DNA of 64,000 nt from contig CAMBEP010000013.1 in assembly GCA_945865635.1 (NCBI GenBank), forward strand, positions 31,246-95,245, read 5' to 3'. The notes below the pieces were generated by a model, which was not told where the DNA came from, did not search any database, and saw nothing but the letters and a program-made list of their open reading frames with translations. This document shows positions 8,864 through 18,371 of the stretch, piece by piece (within the stretch, counting starts at the first letter, position 1; each line of letters begins with the position of its first letter). The position numbers and the translations under genes are program-made. This DNA comes from Candidatus Kuenenia stuttgartensis (GTDB lineage Bacteria > Planctomycetota > Planctomycetia > Isosphaerales > Isosphaeraceae).

Positions 8864-10825
8864 ATGTTTCAGTTGAACATTTTCGAGCATGGGGTTTTGA
8901 AATGTACCTCCCAGATTGGTTGCCTGACATGGCTTGGGCGTGAATACAACGAAGCGGAAAGCACCAAGATTCTGAAGCCCTATCAGGGAACGGACCCGAA
9001 GGGGCTTCAGTGCTTGCGAATTGCGTATGTGCCGCATTCGGATCATACAATTTCGCGGTGGTCTCTGAGTCTGATTCCGATCGATTCCGAGAGGGTCAGA
9101 ATTGAAGTGGCGGGCAAGAATTCCTACATGATTGATGGTTATGTCATGGAGTCGCTGAAACCGATTGAATTTAAATTGCCGGTTAAGATCAAGGACCGAA
9201 ACTTTTTATTTGTGCTTGACCCGATCGAAATGAAACCAAGAGTGGATGATGATGATGAGGTCAAAGTGCTCGACGTCAAGCCGATTGCCCCATTTTCCAA
9301 TTACGCTTCGATATCACTTGATTTTGAGGATACCAATAGCTCGCAATCCATGAATGACCTGAGCAACTCAGCCCAGATTGCTCCTCTGGTCAATCGGCTT
9401 GATTATTCTTTAAAATCGAATGGGAATCTTGATGTGACAGTGGCTCTTAAAATGCTGGAAGGCATGCTTGGAATCATTCAAAGTGCGGTGACGGATGTCG
9501 AATTTTTCGAAAGGGCTGTCCAGGTGATGGTCAATTTGTTGGACCTTGACCAAGGCTGGGCATTGACACTTAATAAAGCAGGCGAGTGGAAAGTGGTTGC
9601 CACGGTTCATAACTCGCGTTCAGATCAGCCGTTTCAGAAAGTACCGAATGACAGTTTATTGAGAAAGCTCAAGGAGTCGGGCCAGAGTGTCTGGATGCGT
9701 CTGGGCGACCAGAATTTGACACGCTCCGAGATATTGATCGGGCTTTCAGAATCTGTTGGGGCACCGGTTCTAAGCCCATCCGGCCAGGTTGTCGGGGGGT
9801 TGTGCGGGATCAAGTTTGTTGATGATTATTACTCGAATTCTGCAATGATTGCATTAAATAAATCGCGGTCTGAGACGCTTACGGAATTGCGTGTGATCAT
9901 CATGCAGATATTGGCGGGGTGTGTGGCGTCGGGTATCGCCCATCTTACGATGAAAGGCGAGCGGGACCAGCTTGAGACGCTGCTTGAGCAATATTTTACG
10001 AAAAAGGTTTCGGAGCGGATCAAAAAGGATCCGAATTTGCTGCGCGGATCAGAATATGAAATTACGTCTTTGTTTTGTGATATTCGGAATTTCAGCCGGA
10101 TCAGTTCGAATCTTGAGCCTGATTTGCTTTTGGAATGGCTTCAGGAATCGCTCTCTTCAATATCTGAATGCGTACCGGAATATGATGGGATCGTGGTGGA
10201 TTATATTGGCGACGAGCTGATGGCGATCTGGGGTGAGATCAGTGCGGAAAGCGATCATGCTGTAAGAGCGGTGAAGGCTGGATTTGCAATGATCCAGGAG
10301 ATTGAGCAGCTTTCCGAGATTTGGAAGGAACGCCTGGGCGGGACAGGTTTTTCGGTGGGTGTGGGGATCAATACGGGCAAGGCTTTTGTGGGAAATATTG
10401 GGACACCCCGAAAATTGAAATTTGGAGCGATTGGGAATTCGGTAAATCTGGCGAGCCGGGTTCAGGGGGTCACGAAATATTTTCAGTGTCCGTTTTTGGT
10501 GACGCATCACACGTGGTTGCAGCTTCACGGCCAGTTTCTTGGCCGGCGCATTGGGAGCGTGTCGCTTGTCAATATTCCTGAGCCAGTGGATTTGCACCAG
10601 GTTTTTCCGAGTCGGGATCCTGACAAAGTGCAATTGTGCAGTCTATACGAAAAGGCTTTGGCTTTTTTTGAGGGTCGTCAGTTCAGCGAAGCGGCAGCAA
10701 TTGCTGGCCAGATTTTGAATACGCACCGGGATGACCGCCCGTCGATCATTCTGCTTCAGAGAGCGATTGGCTGTCTGATCGACCCAGGCTCGTTTTCAAA
10801 GTCTGTGATCATTCAGGGCAAATAG
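8864..10825 (+). CDS. FHA-like / GAF / class III adenylate or guanylate cyclase
   Basis: A 653-residue soluble protein. Residues 1-125 resemble an FHA domain (LGRE near 25, then HTISRWSLSLIPIDSERVRI). Residues ~205-355 look like a GAF sensor domain. Residues ~390-560 are a class III nucleotide cyclase catalytic domain that keeps both metal-binding aspartates (SLFCDIRNFS and YIGDELMAIWG), the GINTGKAFVGNIG segment and NSVNLASRVQ with the catalytic Asn and Arg, so it should be active. No membrane segment is seen. GGGGA and GAGAGGG precede the ATG. Its position between two multihaem cytochrome genes, with a cNMP-binding ferredoxin at the left end of the locus, suggests that its product controls this electron-transfer system. 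cAMP versus cGMP specificity cannot be called. Confidence 0.85.
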   Translation: MFQLNIFEHGVLKCTSQIGCLTWLGREYNEAESTKILKPYQGTDPKGLQCLRIAYVPHSDHTISRWSLSLIPIDSERVRIEVAGKNSYMIDGYVMESLKPIEFKLPVKIKDRNFLFVLDPIEMKPRVDDDDEVKVLDVKPIAPFSNYASISLDFEDTNSSQSMNDLSNSAQIAPLVNRLDYSLKSNGNLDVTVALKMLEGMLGIIQSAVTDVEFFERAVQVMVNLLDLDQGWALTLNKAGEWKVVATVHNSRSDQPFQKVPNDSLLRKLKESGQSVWMRLGDQNLTRSEILIGLSESVGAPVLSPSGQVVGGLCGIKFVDDYYSNSAMIALNKSRSETLTELRVIIMQILAGCVASGIAHLTMKGERDQLETLLEQYFTKKVSERIKKDPNLLRGSEYEITSLFCDIRNFSRISSNLEPDLLLEWLQESLSSISECVPEYDGIVVDYIGDELMAIWGEISAESDHAVRAVKAGFAMIQEIEQLSEIWKERLGGTGFSVGVGINTGKAFVGNIGTPRKLKFGAIGNSVNLASRVQGVTKYFQCPFLVTHHTWLQLHGQFLGRRIGSVSLVNIPEPVDLHQVFPSRDPDKVQLCSLYEKALAFFEGRQFSEAAAIAGQILNTHRDDRPSIILLQRAIGCLIDPGSFSKSVIIQGK

Positions 10826-10975
10826 GGATTTTACAGACCATCAGGCTTAAGCTGAAAAATTTCCGGTGCAAGATTTTCTTTTTTAAAACTCTTGCATCGT
10901 GTGGCCTTCTTGTGTAATTTGTCAGAAGCAGCCTTGACGAATCAGAAGGATACTCGCCGAAAGGAGTTCGGCCCA

Positions 10976-13900
10976 ATGCATTTTAAGCCGTTTCGCAACA
11001 TGCTTGTCAGAGACCTGTGTCAGGGTCTTCTCGGCCTGATTGTATTGATTTCGGGATTGTCTTATTTTCATTTGATGAATGTGGCTCAGGCGCAGACCCC
11101 ATTCAGGCGAGTGCCGGTGGATGTCAATCCGGTTCGGCGGGTGCAATATGAAGCAGGTTCGCTTGATACAGGGCTTGAGCCTCTGAATGCTCAGGCGGAT
11201 GAACTCGTGGCGGCCAAGAGTCAGGGCTGCATTCAATGCCATCGTGGGCAGCACGACCCGCATTTCAAAGAGACAGTCAGGCTGGGCTGTACGGATTGTC
11301 ATGGTGGCAATGGGCGTGCAATTGACAAGGCGGCCGCACATGTCCATTCACGGTTCCCGGAGGCCTGGCCCGGGTCTGCAAATCCACAGAGGTCTTATAC
11401 TTTATTGAATCGCGAATCGCCGGAATTCATTCAATTTGTCAATCCGGGAGATTTAAGGGTAGCTAGGCTGAGTTGCGGCACATCGGGTTGCCACAGTGAG
11501 ATTTTGGATCAGGTTGGCAAAAGCATGATGACCCATGGGGCGATGCTGTGGAACGCCGCTTTATACAATAATGGAGCCATACCGTCGAAGCACCCGCGTT
11601 ATGGGGAAAGTTATTCCATGAACGGGACACCACAGAGGCTATTGACACTGCCTCCGCCAACGGCCTTTGAGACTGCGAACAAAGGGGTTCTGCCGTTTCT
11701 GGAGCCCTTGCCACGATTTGAAATCAGCCAGCCGGGCAATATTTTGCGGATTTTTGAACGAGGCCGACGCGAGCCTCAGGAAATTGGACTGCCCAACCCT
11801 CAGGAAGATCCAGGCCGACCCAAGGCAGGGCTTAGCCCGCGCGGGCTTGGGACAAAGAACCGGACTGACCCTGTCTTTCTGGGGCTTCAAAAAACCCGTC
11901 TACTGGATCCGACCCTGAACTTCTTGGGTACCAACGATCATCCAGGCGATTACCGTTCCAGCGGATGCACCTCGTGCCATGTGATCTATGCCAACGACCG
12001 ATCGCCGATCAATTCAGGCCCCTACGCCGCTTATGGCCACAAAGGCACCTCGTTTCAGGCCGATCCGATGATTCCGAGGGGGGAATCCGGGCATCCGATC
12101 GAGCATCGATTTACGATCGGAATTCCGACCAGCCAGTGCATCGTCTGCCACATTCATCCAGGCACTACGGTCATGAACAGCTACACAGGCTTCATGTGGT
12201 GGGACGAAGAGACAGATGCCGAGGTCATGTTTCCTGAGAAGGAGAAGCGGCTGAGCTCAGAGGAATTTACAAAGGCCCAGATGTTGAATCCAGACGAAGC
12301 CGCAGCGCGCGGGCACTGGTCAGACCCTGAATTTCTGGCCAATGTGACAGACTTGAATCCATCGCTGAAGCACACCCAGTTTGCCGACTATCACGGCCAC
12401 GGCTGGGTTTTCAAGGCCGTTTTCAAGAAAGATCGGAAAGGCAATCTGCTGGATCATCGCGGCCGGGTCGTTGAAGAAGCAGCCGGGCCAGAGCTGCAAG
12501 CGGCAACCGCGATTGCAATGGATGTGAAAGAATTGTATCGGATGGTTTTGAGTGCTGAAGAATTGACCAAAGCCGAGGAGTCGGTTTCTGCCAGACGCGA
12601 TGGAATGCCAGTGCATCAAATGGATATTCACTTGGAAAAAGGGATGCACTGCGTGGATTGCCATTTTGTGCAAGACATGCACGGCAACGGCAAGCTTTAT
12701 GGAGAGGTTCGTAATGCCATTGAAATTCAATGCGTGGATTGCCACGGCCAGGTCGGCCAGCGGGCGAGCCTGATCACATCAGGGCCAGCCTCGGATACAT
12801 CAGGGTTGGAATCGGGAAAAGCAGGTCGAGATCTCGCAACCATGCGCACTCCATTTGGAGAACGCCGGTTTGAGAAGCAGGGCACGAAAATTGTACAGCG
12901 ATCGATGGTCGAGAAAGGGCTGAAATGGGAAGTTTCGCAAGTTGACGACACAATCAACCCGCAATCGCCTGATTATAATGAGCGGGCGCATCTGGCCAAA
13001 ACCGTGCGTTTTGAAGGCGACCAGATGACCTGGGGCGACCAGCCAAAGGATCAGTCGCTCTGTGCCCACTCAAGCAAGAACATGTCGTGCATAGCCTGCC
13101 ATTCGTCGTGGAACCCAAGCTGTTTCGGATGCCACCTGCCGCAGAAAGCCAATCGCAAGACCCCCATGCTTCATAATGAGGGCGATGTCAGCCGAAATTC
13201 GATTTCCTACAATTTCCAGACGCTCAGAGACGACGTTTTCATGCTTGCTCGCGATGGCGATGTGACTGGAAACCGGATCGGGCCTGCCAGGTCAAGCTGT
13301 GCAATCCATGTTGGCTCTTATAATGGGAATCGAGAGTCGATTTATGTTCAGCAACAGACGGTTTCCGCCGAGGGCCTCTCAGGCATTGCATTCAGCACGA
13401 ATGTGCCTCATACCGTTCGCGCAATTGCACCAAAAATCCGGGGCGGAGCAAATCATGGCCTGCCTGATAGCGCTGAGGCCATGATTTCCGGACGAAGCGA
13501 GACGAAGATGTGCACGGATTGTCATATTTCCGAAAATGGCGACAATAATGCCATCATGGCCCAATTGCTGATGCAAGGCACGAATTTCACGAATTTTATC
13601 GGTCGATATTGCTGGGTGGCTACAGGCGAGCATGGACTTTCGGCCGTGGTCGTCACAGAGCGTGATGAGCCGCAGACAGTGATTGGAAGCTCGCTCCATA
13701 AAATTGCTTATCCACAACGATTTGAAAAGCATTTGCATGAAAAGTCCGAATTGGAGCATTTGCACGAGCATCCCGGCCGCGACATTTCGGAATTTCGCAC
13801 CAAGCCGGATCTGCTTGCAATTCAGGCTCGTGGCGAATATCTTTATGCAGCCTGCGGCGATCAGGGCCTTCGTGTGTTTGACATTGCATTTATTGATAAC

Positions 13901-15073
13901 AAGGGATTTTCGGAACGTATTACGACCGCCCCCGTATCGCCCTTAGGCCAAAGGCTTTACGTGCGCACTAAAAATGCTCGGGATGTGGCTGCACCAACCA
14001 CCATTGCACCCGACCCGACACGATCGCATCTGCCCGAGAATAAAGAGCAGGATGTGCATTTGGCCTATGCCTTTATTTATGTGGCCGATTCTGAGGAAGG
14101 CTTGGTGATGGTCAGCGCTGCCACTTTACTCGATGGAAACCCGCTCAATAATTTCCTCAAAAAGGATATTGTTTTCAATCCGGATGGAATTCTTGATGGA
14201 GCCAAGTCCGTAACCGTGATTGGGACCAATGTTTATCTGGGATGCAACAAAGGTTTAGTGGTCGTGTCGGTTGCCGACCCGGAAAAACCCCGGGTGACAA
14301 GCATTCTAGGGGCCCCGTTCCTGAATGATGTGCGCGATGTGGAACCGCAGTTCAGATACGCCTTTGTGGCCGATAGCGAAGGCATCAAGATCCTCGATAT
14401 CACCAACCCCGAACTGCCTCAACCCGTCTCGGCCCTGCCGATGGCCGAGGCCTATAAGATCTATCCAGCCAGGACCTATGCCTATGTGGCCGCCGGCCAT
14501 CAAGGCCTGGTGATCCTCGATATTGAAAAGCCCGAAGAGCCAAGAATCGACCAAATTTTTAATGCAGGTGGCGAAATCAACGATTGCCGGGATGTCAAAC
14601 TAGGTATCACCTACACCAGTCAGTTCGCCTATCTTGCAGATGGTCACAATGGCTTGAAAGTGGTTCAATTGACATCGACGGATACACCCGGCTATCAGGG
14701 ATTCAGCCCTCGCCCGACCCCTAGATTGGTGGCATCCAAAAAAATGCCAAAATCGGGACACGCCCTTGCAATTGCCGAAGGCATGGACAGGGATCGGGCC
14801 GTAGATGAGTCGGGCAATCAAATTGCTGTATTTGGAAGGGTGGGAGCACGCCCACTGAGTCTCGAAGATCAGAGGAAGATGTATCTGCATGATGACCAGA
14901 TCTGGAAAGTATCAGACAATCCGCGTTCTGCCATTTACCGGAAGAGTCCCGGAATTTCGCAAATACAATCTCCGATTCAAGACAAATTGGTTCTCCCCAA
15001 AAAAATGACAACCAAGCCTGCTGGACCATTAATTCCGATGGATCCCCAATTGAAACAGGCACGCAAGAAATAG
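10976..15073 (+). CDS. Giant decahaem cytochrome c with C-terminal LVIVD beta-propeller
   Basis: A 1365-residue exported protein. I chose the ATG at 10976 because AAAGGAG (10960-10966) lies 9 bp upstream and a signal sequence (LLGLIVLISGLSYFHLM, ending near AQAQ) follows; the frame is open 28 codons further. The first ~900 residues carry nine canonical CXXCH motifs (CIQCH, CTDCH, CTSCH, CIVCH, CVDCH twice, CIACH, CFGCH, CTDCH) plus one CX4CH (CGTSGCH), for ten probable haems. From about residue 940 to 1240 there are about six LVIVD-type propeller blades (YVAAGHQGLVILDIEKPEEP is typical), a fold of cell-surface proteins. A conserved-looking charged tail follows. It is likely a periplasmic or surface electron-transfer protein and could be the terminal partner of the barrel at 4032. 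Neither substrate nor reductase activity can be assigned. Confidence 0.88.
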   Translation: MHFKPFRNMLVRDLCQGLLGLIVLISGLSYFHLMNVAQAQTPFRRVPVDVNPVRRVQYEAGSLDTGLEPLNAQADELVAAKSQGCIQCHRGQHDPHFKETVRLGCTDCHGGNGRAIDKAAAHVHSRFPEAWPGSANPQRSYTLLNRESPEFIQFVNPGDLRVARLSCGTSGCHSEILDQVGKSMMTHGAMLWNAALYNNGAIPSKHPRYGESYSMNGTPQRLLTLPPPTAFETANKGVLPFLEPLPRFEISQPGNILRIFERGRREPQEIGLPNPQEDPGRPKAGLSPRGLGTKNRTDPVFLGLQKTRLLDPTLNFLGTNDHPGDYRSSGCTSCHVIYANDRSPINSGPYAAYGHKGTSFQADPMIPRGESGHPIEHRFTIGIPTSQCIVCHIHPGTTVMNSYTGFMWWDEETDAEVMFPEKEKRLSSEEFTKAQMLNPDEAAARGHWSDPEFLANVTDLNPSLKHTQFADYHGHGWVFKAVFKKDRKGNLLDHRGRVVEEAAGPELQAATAIAMDVKELYRMVLSAEELTKAEESVSARRDGMPVHQMDIHLEKGMHCVDCHFVQDMHGNGKLYGEVRNAIEIQCVDCHGQVGQRASLITSGPASDTSGLESGKAGRDLATMRTPFGERRFEKQGTKIVQRSMVEKGLKWEVSQVDDTINPQSPDYNERAHLAKTVRFEGDQMTWGDQPKDQSLCAHSSKNMSCIACHSSWNPSCFGCHLPQKANRKTPMLHNEGDVSRNSISYNFQTLRDDVFMLARDGDVTGNRIGPARSSCAIHVGSYNGNRESIYVQQQTVSAEGLSGIAFSTNVPHTVRAIAPKIRGGANHGLPDSAEAMISGRSETKMCTDCHISENGDNNAIMAQLLMQGTNFTNFIGRYCWVATGEHGLSAVVVTERDEPQTVIGSSLHKIAYPQRFEKHLHEKSELEHLHEHPGRDISEFRTKPDLLAIQARGEYLYAACGDQGLRVFDIAFIDNKGFSERITTAPVSPLGQRLYVRTKNARDVAAPTTIAPDPTRSHLPENKEQDVHLAYAFIYVADSEEGLVMVSAATLLDGNPLNNFLKKDIVFNPDGILDGAKSVTVIGTNVYLGCNKGLVVVSVADPEKPRVTSILGAPFLNDVRDVEPQFRYAFVADSEGIKILDITNPELPQPVSALPMAEAYKIYPARTYAYVAAGHQGLVILDIEKPEEPRIDQIFNAGGEINDCRDVKLGITYTSQFAYLADGHNGLKVVQLTSTDTPGYQGFSPRPTPRLVASKKMPKSGHALAIAEGMDRDRAVDESGNQIAVFGRVGARPLSLEDQRKMYLHDDQIWKVSDNPRSAIYRKSPGISQIQSPIQDKLVLPKKMTTKPAGPLIPMDPQLKQARKK

Positions 15074-15279
15074 GGCTGGTACTTCAGAATTTCTCTAAAA
15101 TATTGGAACATGAACGGATTGGATTGGGAGTTACCAAGCCGAGTTGGATAATATTCAATTAAAAAAATTGCGGAAAGTTGTATCAAAATAGGTCGTCACG
15201 TTACGCTGTGCTTTTTTTTTCAGATGGCGAGCCGCTACCCCATCCGGAATGATTGGAACCGTTTTTGAAGAAGAAAAGA

Positions 15280-15306
15280 CGCTCGTTTCATATTTTTAGA
15301 CGAGCG
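15280..15306 (-). terminator. Candidate intrinsic terminator for the NHL-repeat gene
   Basis: CGCTCGT (15280-15286) pairs with ACGAGCG (15300-15306) around a 13-nt AT-rich loop. Read leftward, the stem sits just after the stop codon of the NHL gene and is followed by a T-rich run (TCTTTTCTTCTT). The 7-bp stem is short, so this is tentative. Confidence 0.4.
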
Positions 15307-15308
15307 GC

Positions 15309-17474
15309 TCACGGATTGACGGAATTTATTGGAATCTGTTTGATCCATCCATTGATAGTTGTAAAATATAGGTTATCCCTCCTGTCGAACAACAAGCCGT
15401 GGACGGAAGTGGCGTCGGAAATGGTCTTGAAATCAAGGTTGGGATAAATCATTTTGACTCCATCTTTCAAATGACTTGAGAAAAAAACCTGGTTTGCACG
15501 ATTTATCGTCAGGTGCGACAGCGTATTTTCTGGATTATTGGACAGCACCATTTCAACTGTACCGGTTAAGTTGAGCTTGCCCAGACCACGCCCGGAATCG
15601 TAAATAAAATAAATCTCCCCGCCGGGGCTGACCGCCAACTTCGATAGGCCTTGGAACTCCCCGGTTGTAATGGAAGAAATCTGATCATTCGCTAATCGCT
15701 TGATGATACGATTTTCATGCATCGCAGAAAGATAAACGGAGTCCCATGGGTCGATTGCAATTCCACCCAGATGCCCAAATCCGGGAAACTGGATGAAAAA
15801 CTCCTTCCCAGGTGTAATTTTGACAACCATCTGATCAGAGCTGTTGATCACATAAAGATTATCGTTGGAATCAAATGCCATCTGGCCTGGCCCATTTAAT
15901 CCTCCATGAAGAAACATCTGCAAGTGGCCAGTCGAATCCGTCTTGGAAATCATATTGCCGCGGGTTGGGCCGGCCCCATCATGAGCCACGACAAGCCTGT
16001 TGTCCTGGTCAAATAGAATGCCAGAGCTTCTCCGAAAACGGTTGACCAATCGGCATTCCCGACTGGAATCGATACGAATCACGGAATGACTCGAAAGCTG
16101 GGACACATAAAGATCTCCATTATTTGCAAAAGCCAGAGAATTCGGCTGGTCAATCCAATCCGATACCATCGCAACCGCAGGCTTCAAAACCCAAGGCAAA
16201 TTGGATTTGCGATCGTTAACAGGTTTCAAAGCGTCTGCCGCCTGCGACATGTCTGCAATATTCTTGACGCCCCGGGCAAATACTTCGGATTTCCCATCCT
16301 TCCCGATTCTCAAGATTGTATCATTTCCAGAATTTGCAACAAACAAGTCCCCATTTTTGTCAAAGGCAATCCCTTTCGGACGACTCAGCCCTTCCGCAAA
16401 TATCTTAATCGTTCCATTAGGTGAAATTTTCAGAATCTGGTTCCAGTCAGTGCTGGAGACATACAAATCGCCCTGTTTATCAAATGCCAGCCCGCATGGG
16501 TTCCTAATCAAACTTGCAAATGTGATTCTGGATCCATCACGCGAGATTTTTGTAATGCAATTCATCCCGGAGTTAGCAACAAAAAGTATTCCCGAGGAAT
16601 CAAAGGCCAGGCCTTGTGGTTTCTTTAGCCCTTTCACAACCGTTTTTAAGGACTTGTCCGGAGTCACATAACAAATGGAGCCTTCTTCCACAAAGGCACC
16701 CGACAAAAAGATCAATCCCGAATGATGGAGCGCCATATGGACATCCGACACAAAAACCTTGAAATATTCCAAAGGAGTGCCGTCGGGCTCGATCTTGTAA
16801 ATGATATTGTTGGTAATCGAAGCATAAATCTGCCCTTTGGAATCGAAAGCCAATTCATGGGACTCGCCCGGGATCTGACTTTGCTGGAACGAATTTAATA
16901 TCTGGGGCCCCCTCTGGGCAATTGGGACGAGCGGGCGATATTCCTGAAATCCAGACCCAGGTAGTGAAGGTACGCCAGGCCCCGTCAAATCCGGGCTTGA
17001 TTCTGCCACTCCCGGTGGCCTCACAGCCAATGGCGGATTTGTTTTTTTCAAAATCCCTGTTCCCACCGTCTTGTTGGTGGCGTAAAATATTCCGTTTAAT
17101 TCTGAGTTTACCTGATTCGCCGCAAATGGTGTGGCAATGCAGCCAATGGTATAGATCAAATATCGAAAATAGGTGTTATTCTTTTTCTTGAAATAATACC
17201 AGTCATACAATCCGCTCAGCAGGGCTATAACCATATTGATAGTGAAGACCATACCAAAAATTTTGATAACAAACACCGTCATGAGATACCCATTGTAGAA
17301 ACCGTAGGCGTGTCTTTCATCTCTAATGATCATAGCCATTGCAATCGAGAACGATTTGCAATCGATGACCATGATGATCGAGCAAATGATTGAAATCATG
17401 AGACAAAAACGGTTTAGGGCCAATAAACAACCACCTGCCGGTTGATCATTCGTCGAGTTCTCTGGCATTCTCAT
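15309..17474 (-). CDS. NHL-repeat beta-propeller protein with N-terminal membrane segments
   Basis: A 721-residue protein. Three hydrophobic stretches near residues 20-45, 62-90 and 103-120 are probable membrane helices. A proline-rich linker follows to about 190. The remainder is a long series of NHL/SMP-30-like propeller repeats, with units such as GLAFDKQGDLYVSSTDWNQI and GIAFDKNGDLFVANSGNDTI, about 40 residues each and enough for two propellers. NHL propellers bind proteins, ligands or RNA; no catalytic residues are evident. It stands alone between the multihaem gene (convergent) and a divergent small gene. It is probably a membrane-tethered surface protein; its partner is unknown. Confidence 0.7.
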   Translation of the reverse strand: MRMPENSTNDQPAGGCLLALNRFCLMISIICSIIMVIDCKSFSIAMAMIIRDERHAYGFYNGYLMTVFVIKIFGMVFTINMVIALLSGLYDWYYFKKKNNTYFRYLIYTIGCIATPFAANQVNSELNGIFYATNKTVGTGILKKTNPPLAVRPPGVAESSPDLTGPGVPSLPGSGFQEYRPLVPIAQRGPQILNSFQQSQIPGESHELAFDSKGQIYASITNNIIYKIEPDGTPLEYFKVFVSDVHMALHHSGLIFLSGAFVEEGSICYVTPDKSLKTVVKGLKKPQGLAFDSSGILFVANSGMNCITKISRDGSRITFASLIRNPCGLAFDKQGDLYVSSTDWNQILKISPNGTIKIFAEGLSRPKGIAFDKNGDLFVANSGNDTILRIGKDGKSEVFARGVKNIADMSQAADALKPVNDRKSNLPWVLKPAVAMVSDWIDQPNSLAFANNGDLYVSQLSSHSVIRIDSSRECRLVNRFRRSSGILFDQDNRLVVAHDGAGPTRGNMISKTDSTGHLQMFLHGGLNGPGQMAFDSNDNLYVINSSDQMVVKITPGKEFFIQFPGFGHLGGIAIDPWDSVYLSAMHENRIIKRLANDQISSITTGEFQGLSKLAVSPGGEIYFIYDSGRGLGKLNLTGTVEMVLSNNPENTLSHLTINRANQVFFSSHLKDGVKMIYPNLDFKTISDATSVHGLLFDRRDNLYFTTINGWIKQIPINSVNP

Positions 17475-17903
17475 TCCCCATCTTCAAAATCTTGTTTTAA
17501 CTCTAAATCGACGTCGTCTCATCCTATCCGTTCAAGTCAATGTCGGCAACCGGTTCCCAAAAAAGTCTCAAGAGCCCGGGGCTTCTCTCTTCATCCATCA
17601 CTTCGCCCTCTTAAAATAAGATGACGATTAGCGACAAAACGCCTGAAATGTGATCTCATGTCCATTTTCCTGAAATTCGTTGCGAGATGCACAGATCCAA
17701 TCGCATCGACCCCGACGGGTATCCGACCTCATCAGGCTCTGCCCAGTCGCTTTTTTTTCTTAGAAAAATTTTGAAGAGAAATGTGATGATCTGGAGAATA
17801 TGTGTCGATTAGGTAAGATGTCGCGGTTTAAGAACTGCTTCGCCCATGCAACAATTGATCACGCATCCTCTGTTAATGAATCTATGATTCGGAGTGGCCT
17901 GCC
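17475..17903. other. 429-bp divergent intergenic region, no clear feature
   Basis: The region separates the leftward NHL gene from the rightward small helical-protein gene. It is AT-rich, with an 8-T run near 17750, but no convincing paired promoter boxes, repeats, RNA gene or credible small reading frame was found. Confidence 0.5.
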
Positions 17904-18221
17904 ATGAGCTCAACATCTAATTACAATGAATCTATAGACTTATGGCAAGACGTGGCAGATCGTCTCAAGCGTATTCCGAAACAGGAAAGGGAGCAATGGC
18001 AGCAGTTGCTTGCGACTCTTGAAGAGCGAGAACGCATGACAGCACAAGCACTTAAGCTTGCTGAATCAGGCTTGAAGATGATGGCAGGTATGCTTAAGGA
18101 TCAGGAAGCGGAGAAGGCGTCGGCCAATCGTCACTTGCAGGCCAAGCGTGCTCAGGCATCGCTTAACCACTGGAGGGTCGACACCCAGCCTGGTTCTGTC
18201 GGATGCATGTGGATGTCGTGA
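17904..18221 (+). CDS. Small alpha-helical hypothetical protein
   Basis: A 105-residue protein, strongly helical and charged from about residue 10 to 85, with heptad-like spacing (LWQDVADRLKRIPKQEREQW, LATLEERERM), so a coiled coil is likely. The last ~18 residues lose this character, which could mean an old frameshift near the 3' end. GGAG about 9 bp before the ATG supports the start. No family is recognised. It lies about 150 bp upstream of the XdhC/MocA genes on the same strand, but nothing else links it to molybdenum-cofactor biology. Confidence 0.5.
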   Translation: MSSTSNYNESIDLWQDVADRLKRIPKQEREQWQQLLATLEERERMTAQALKLAESGLKMMAGMLKDQEAEKASANRHLQAKRAQASLNHWRVDTQPGSVGCMWMS

Positions 18222-18371
18222 ATCACCCTTCCGCTAAATTCGTCATTTCGGACCCTCTTTCAAGGCATAGACCCAGAGAGCGCTCTTGAGTCGTCGGCCT
18301 CTCATCGCCTATCCTTTGTAGAGCGGGTCTTGGGGATCGTTGACAACTTTGAAGGGGCCGATCAGGATACC

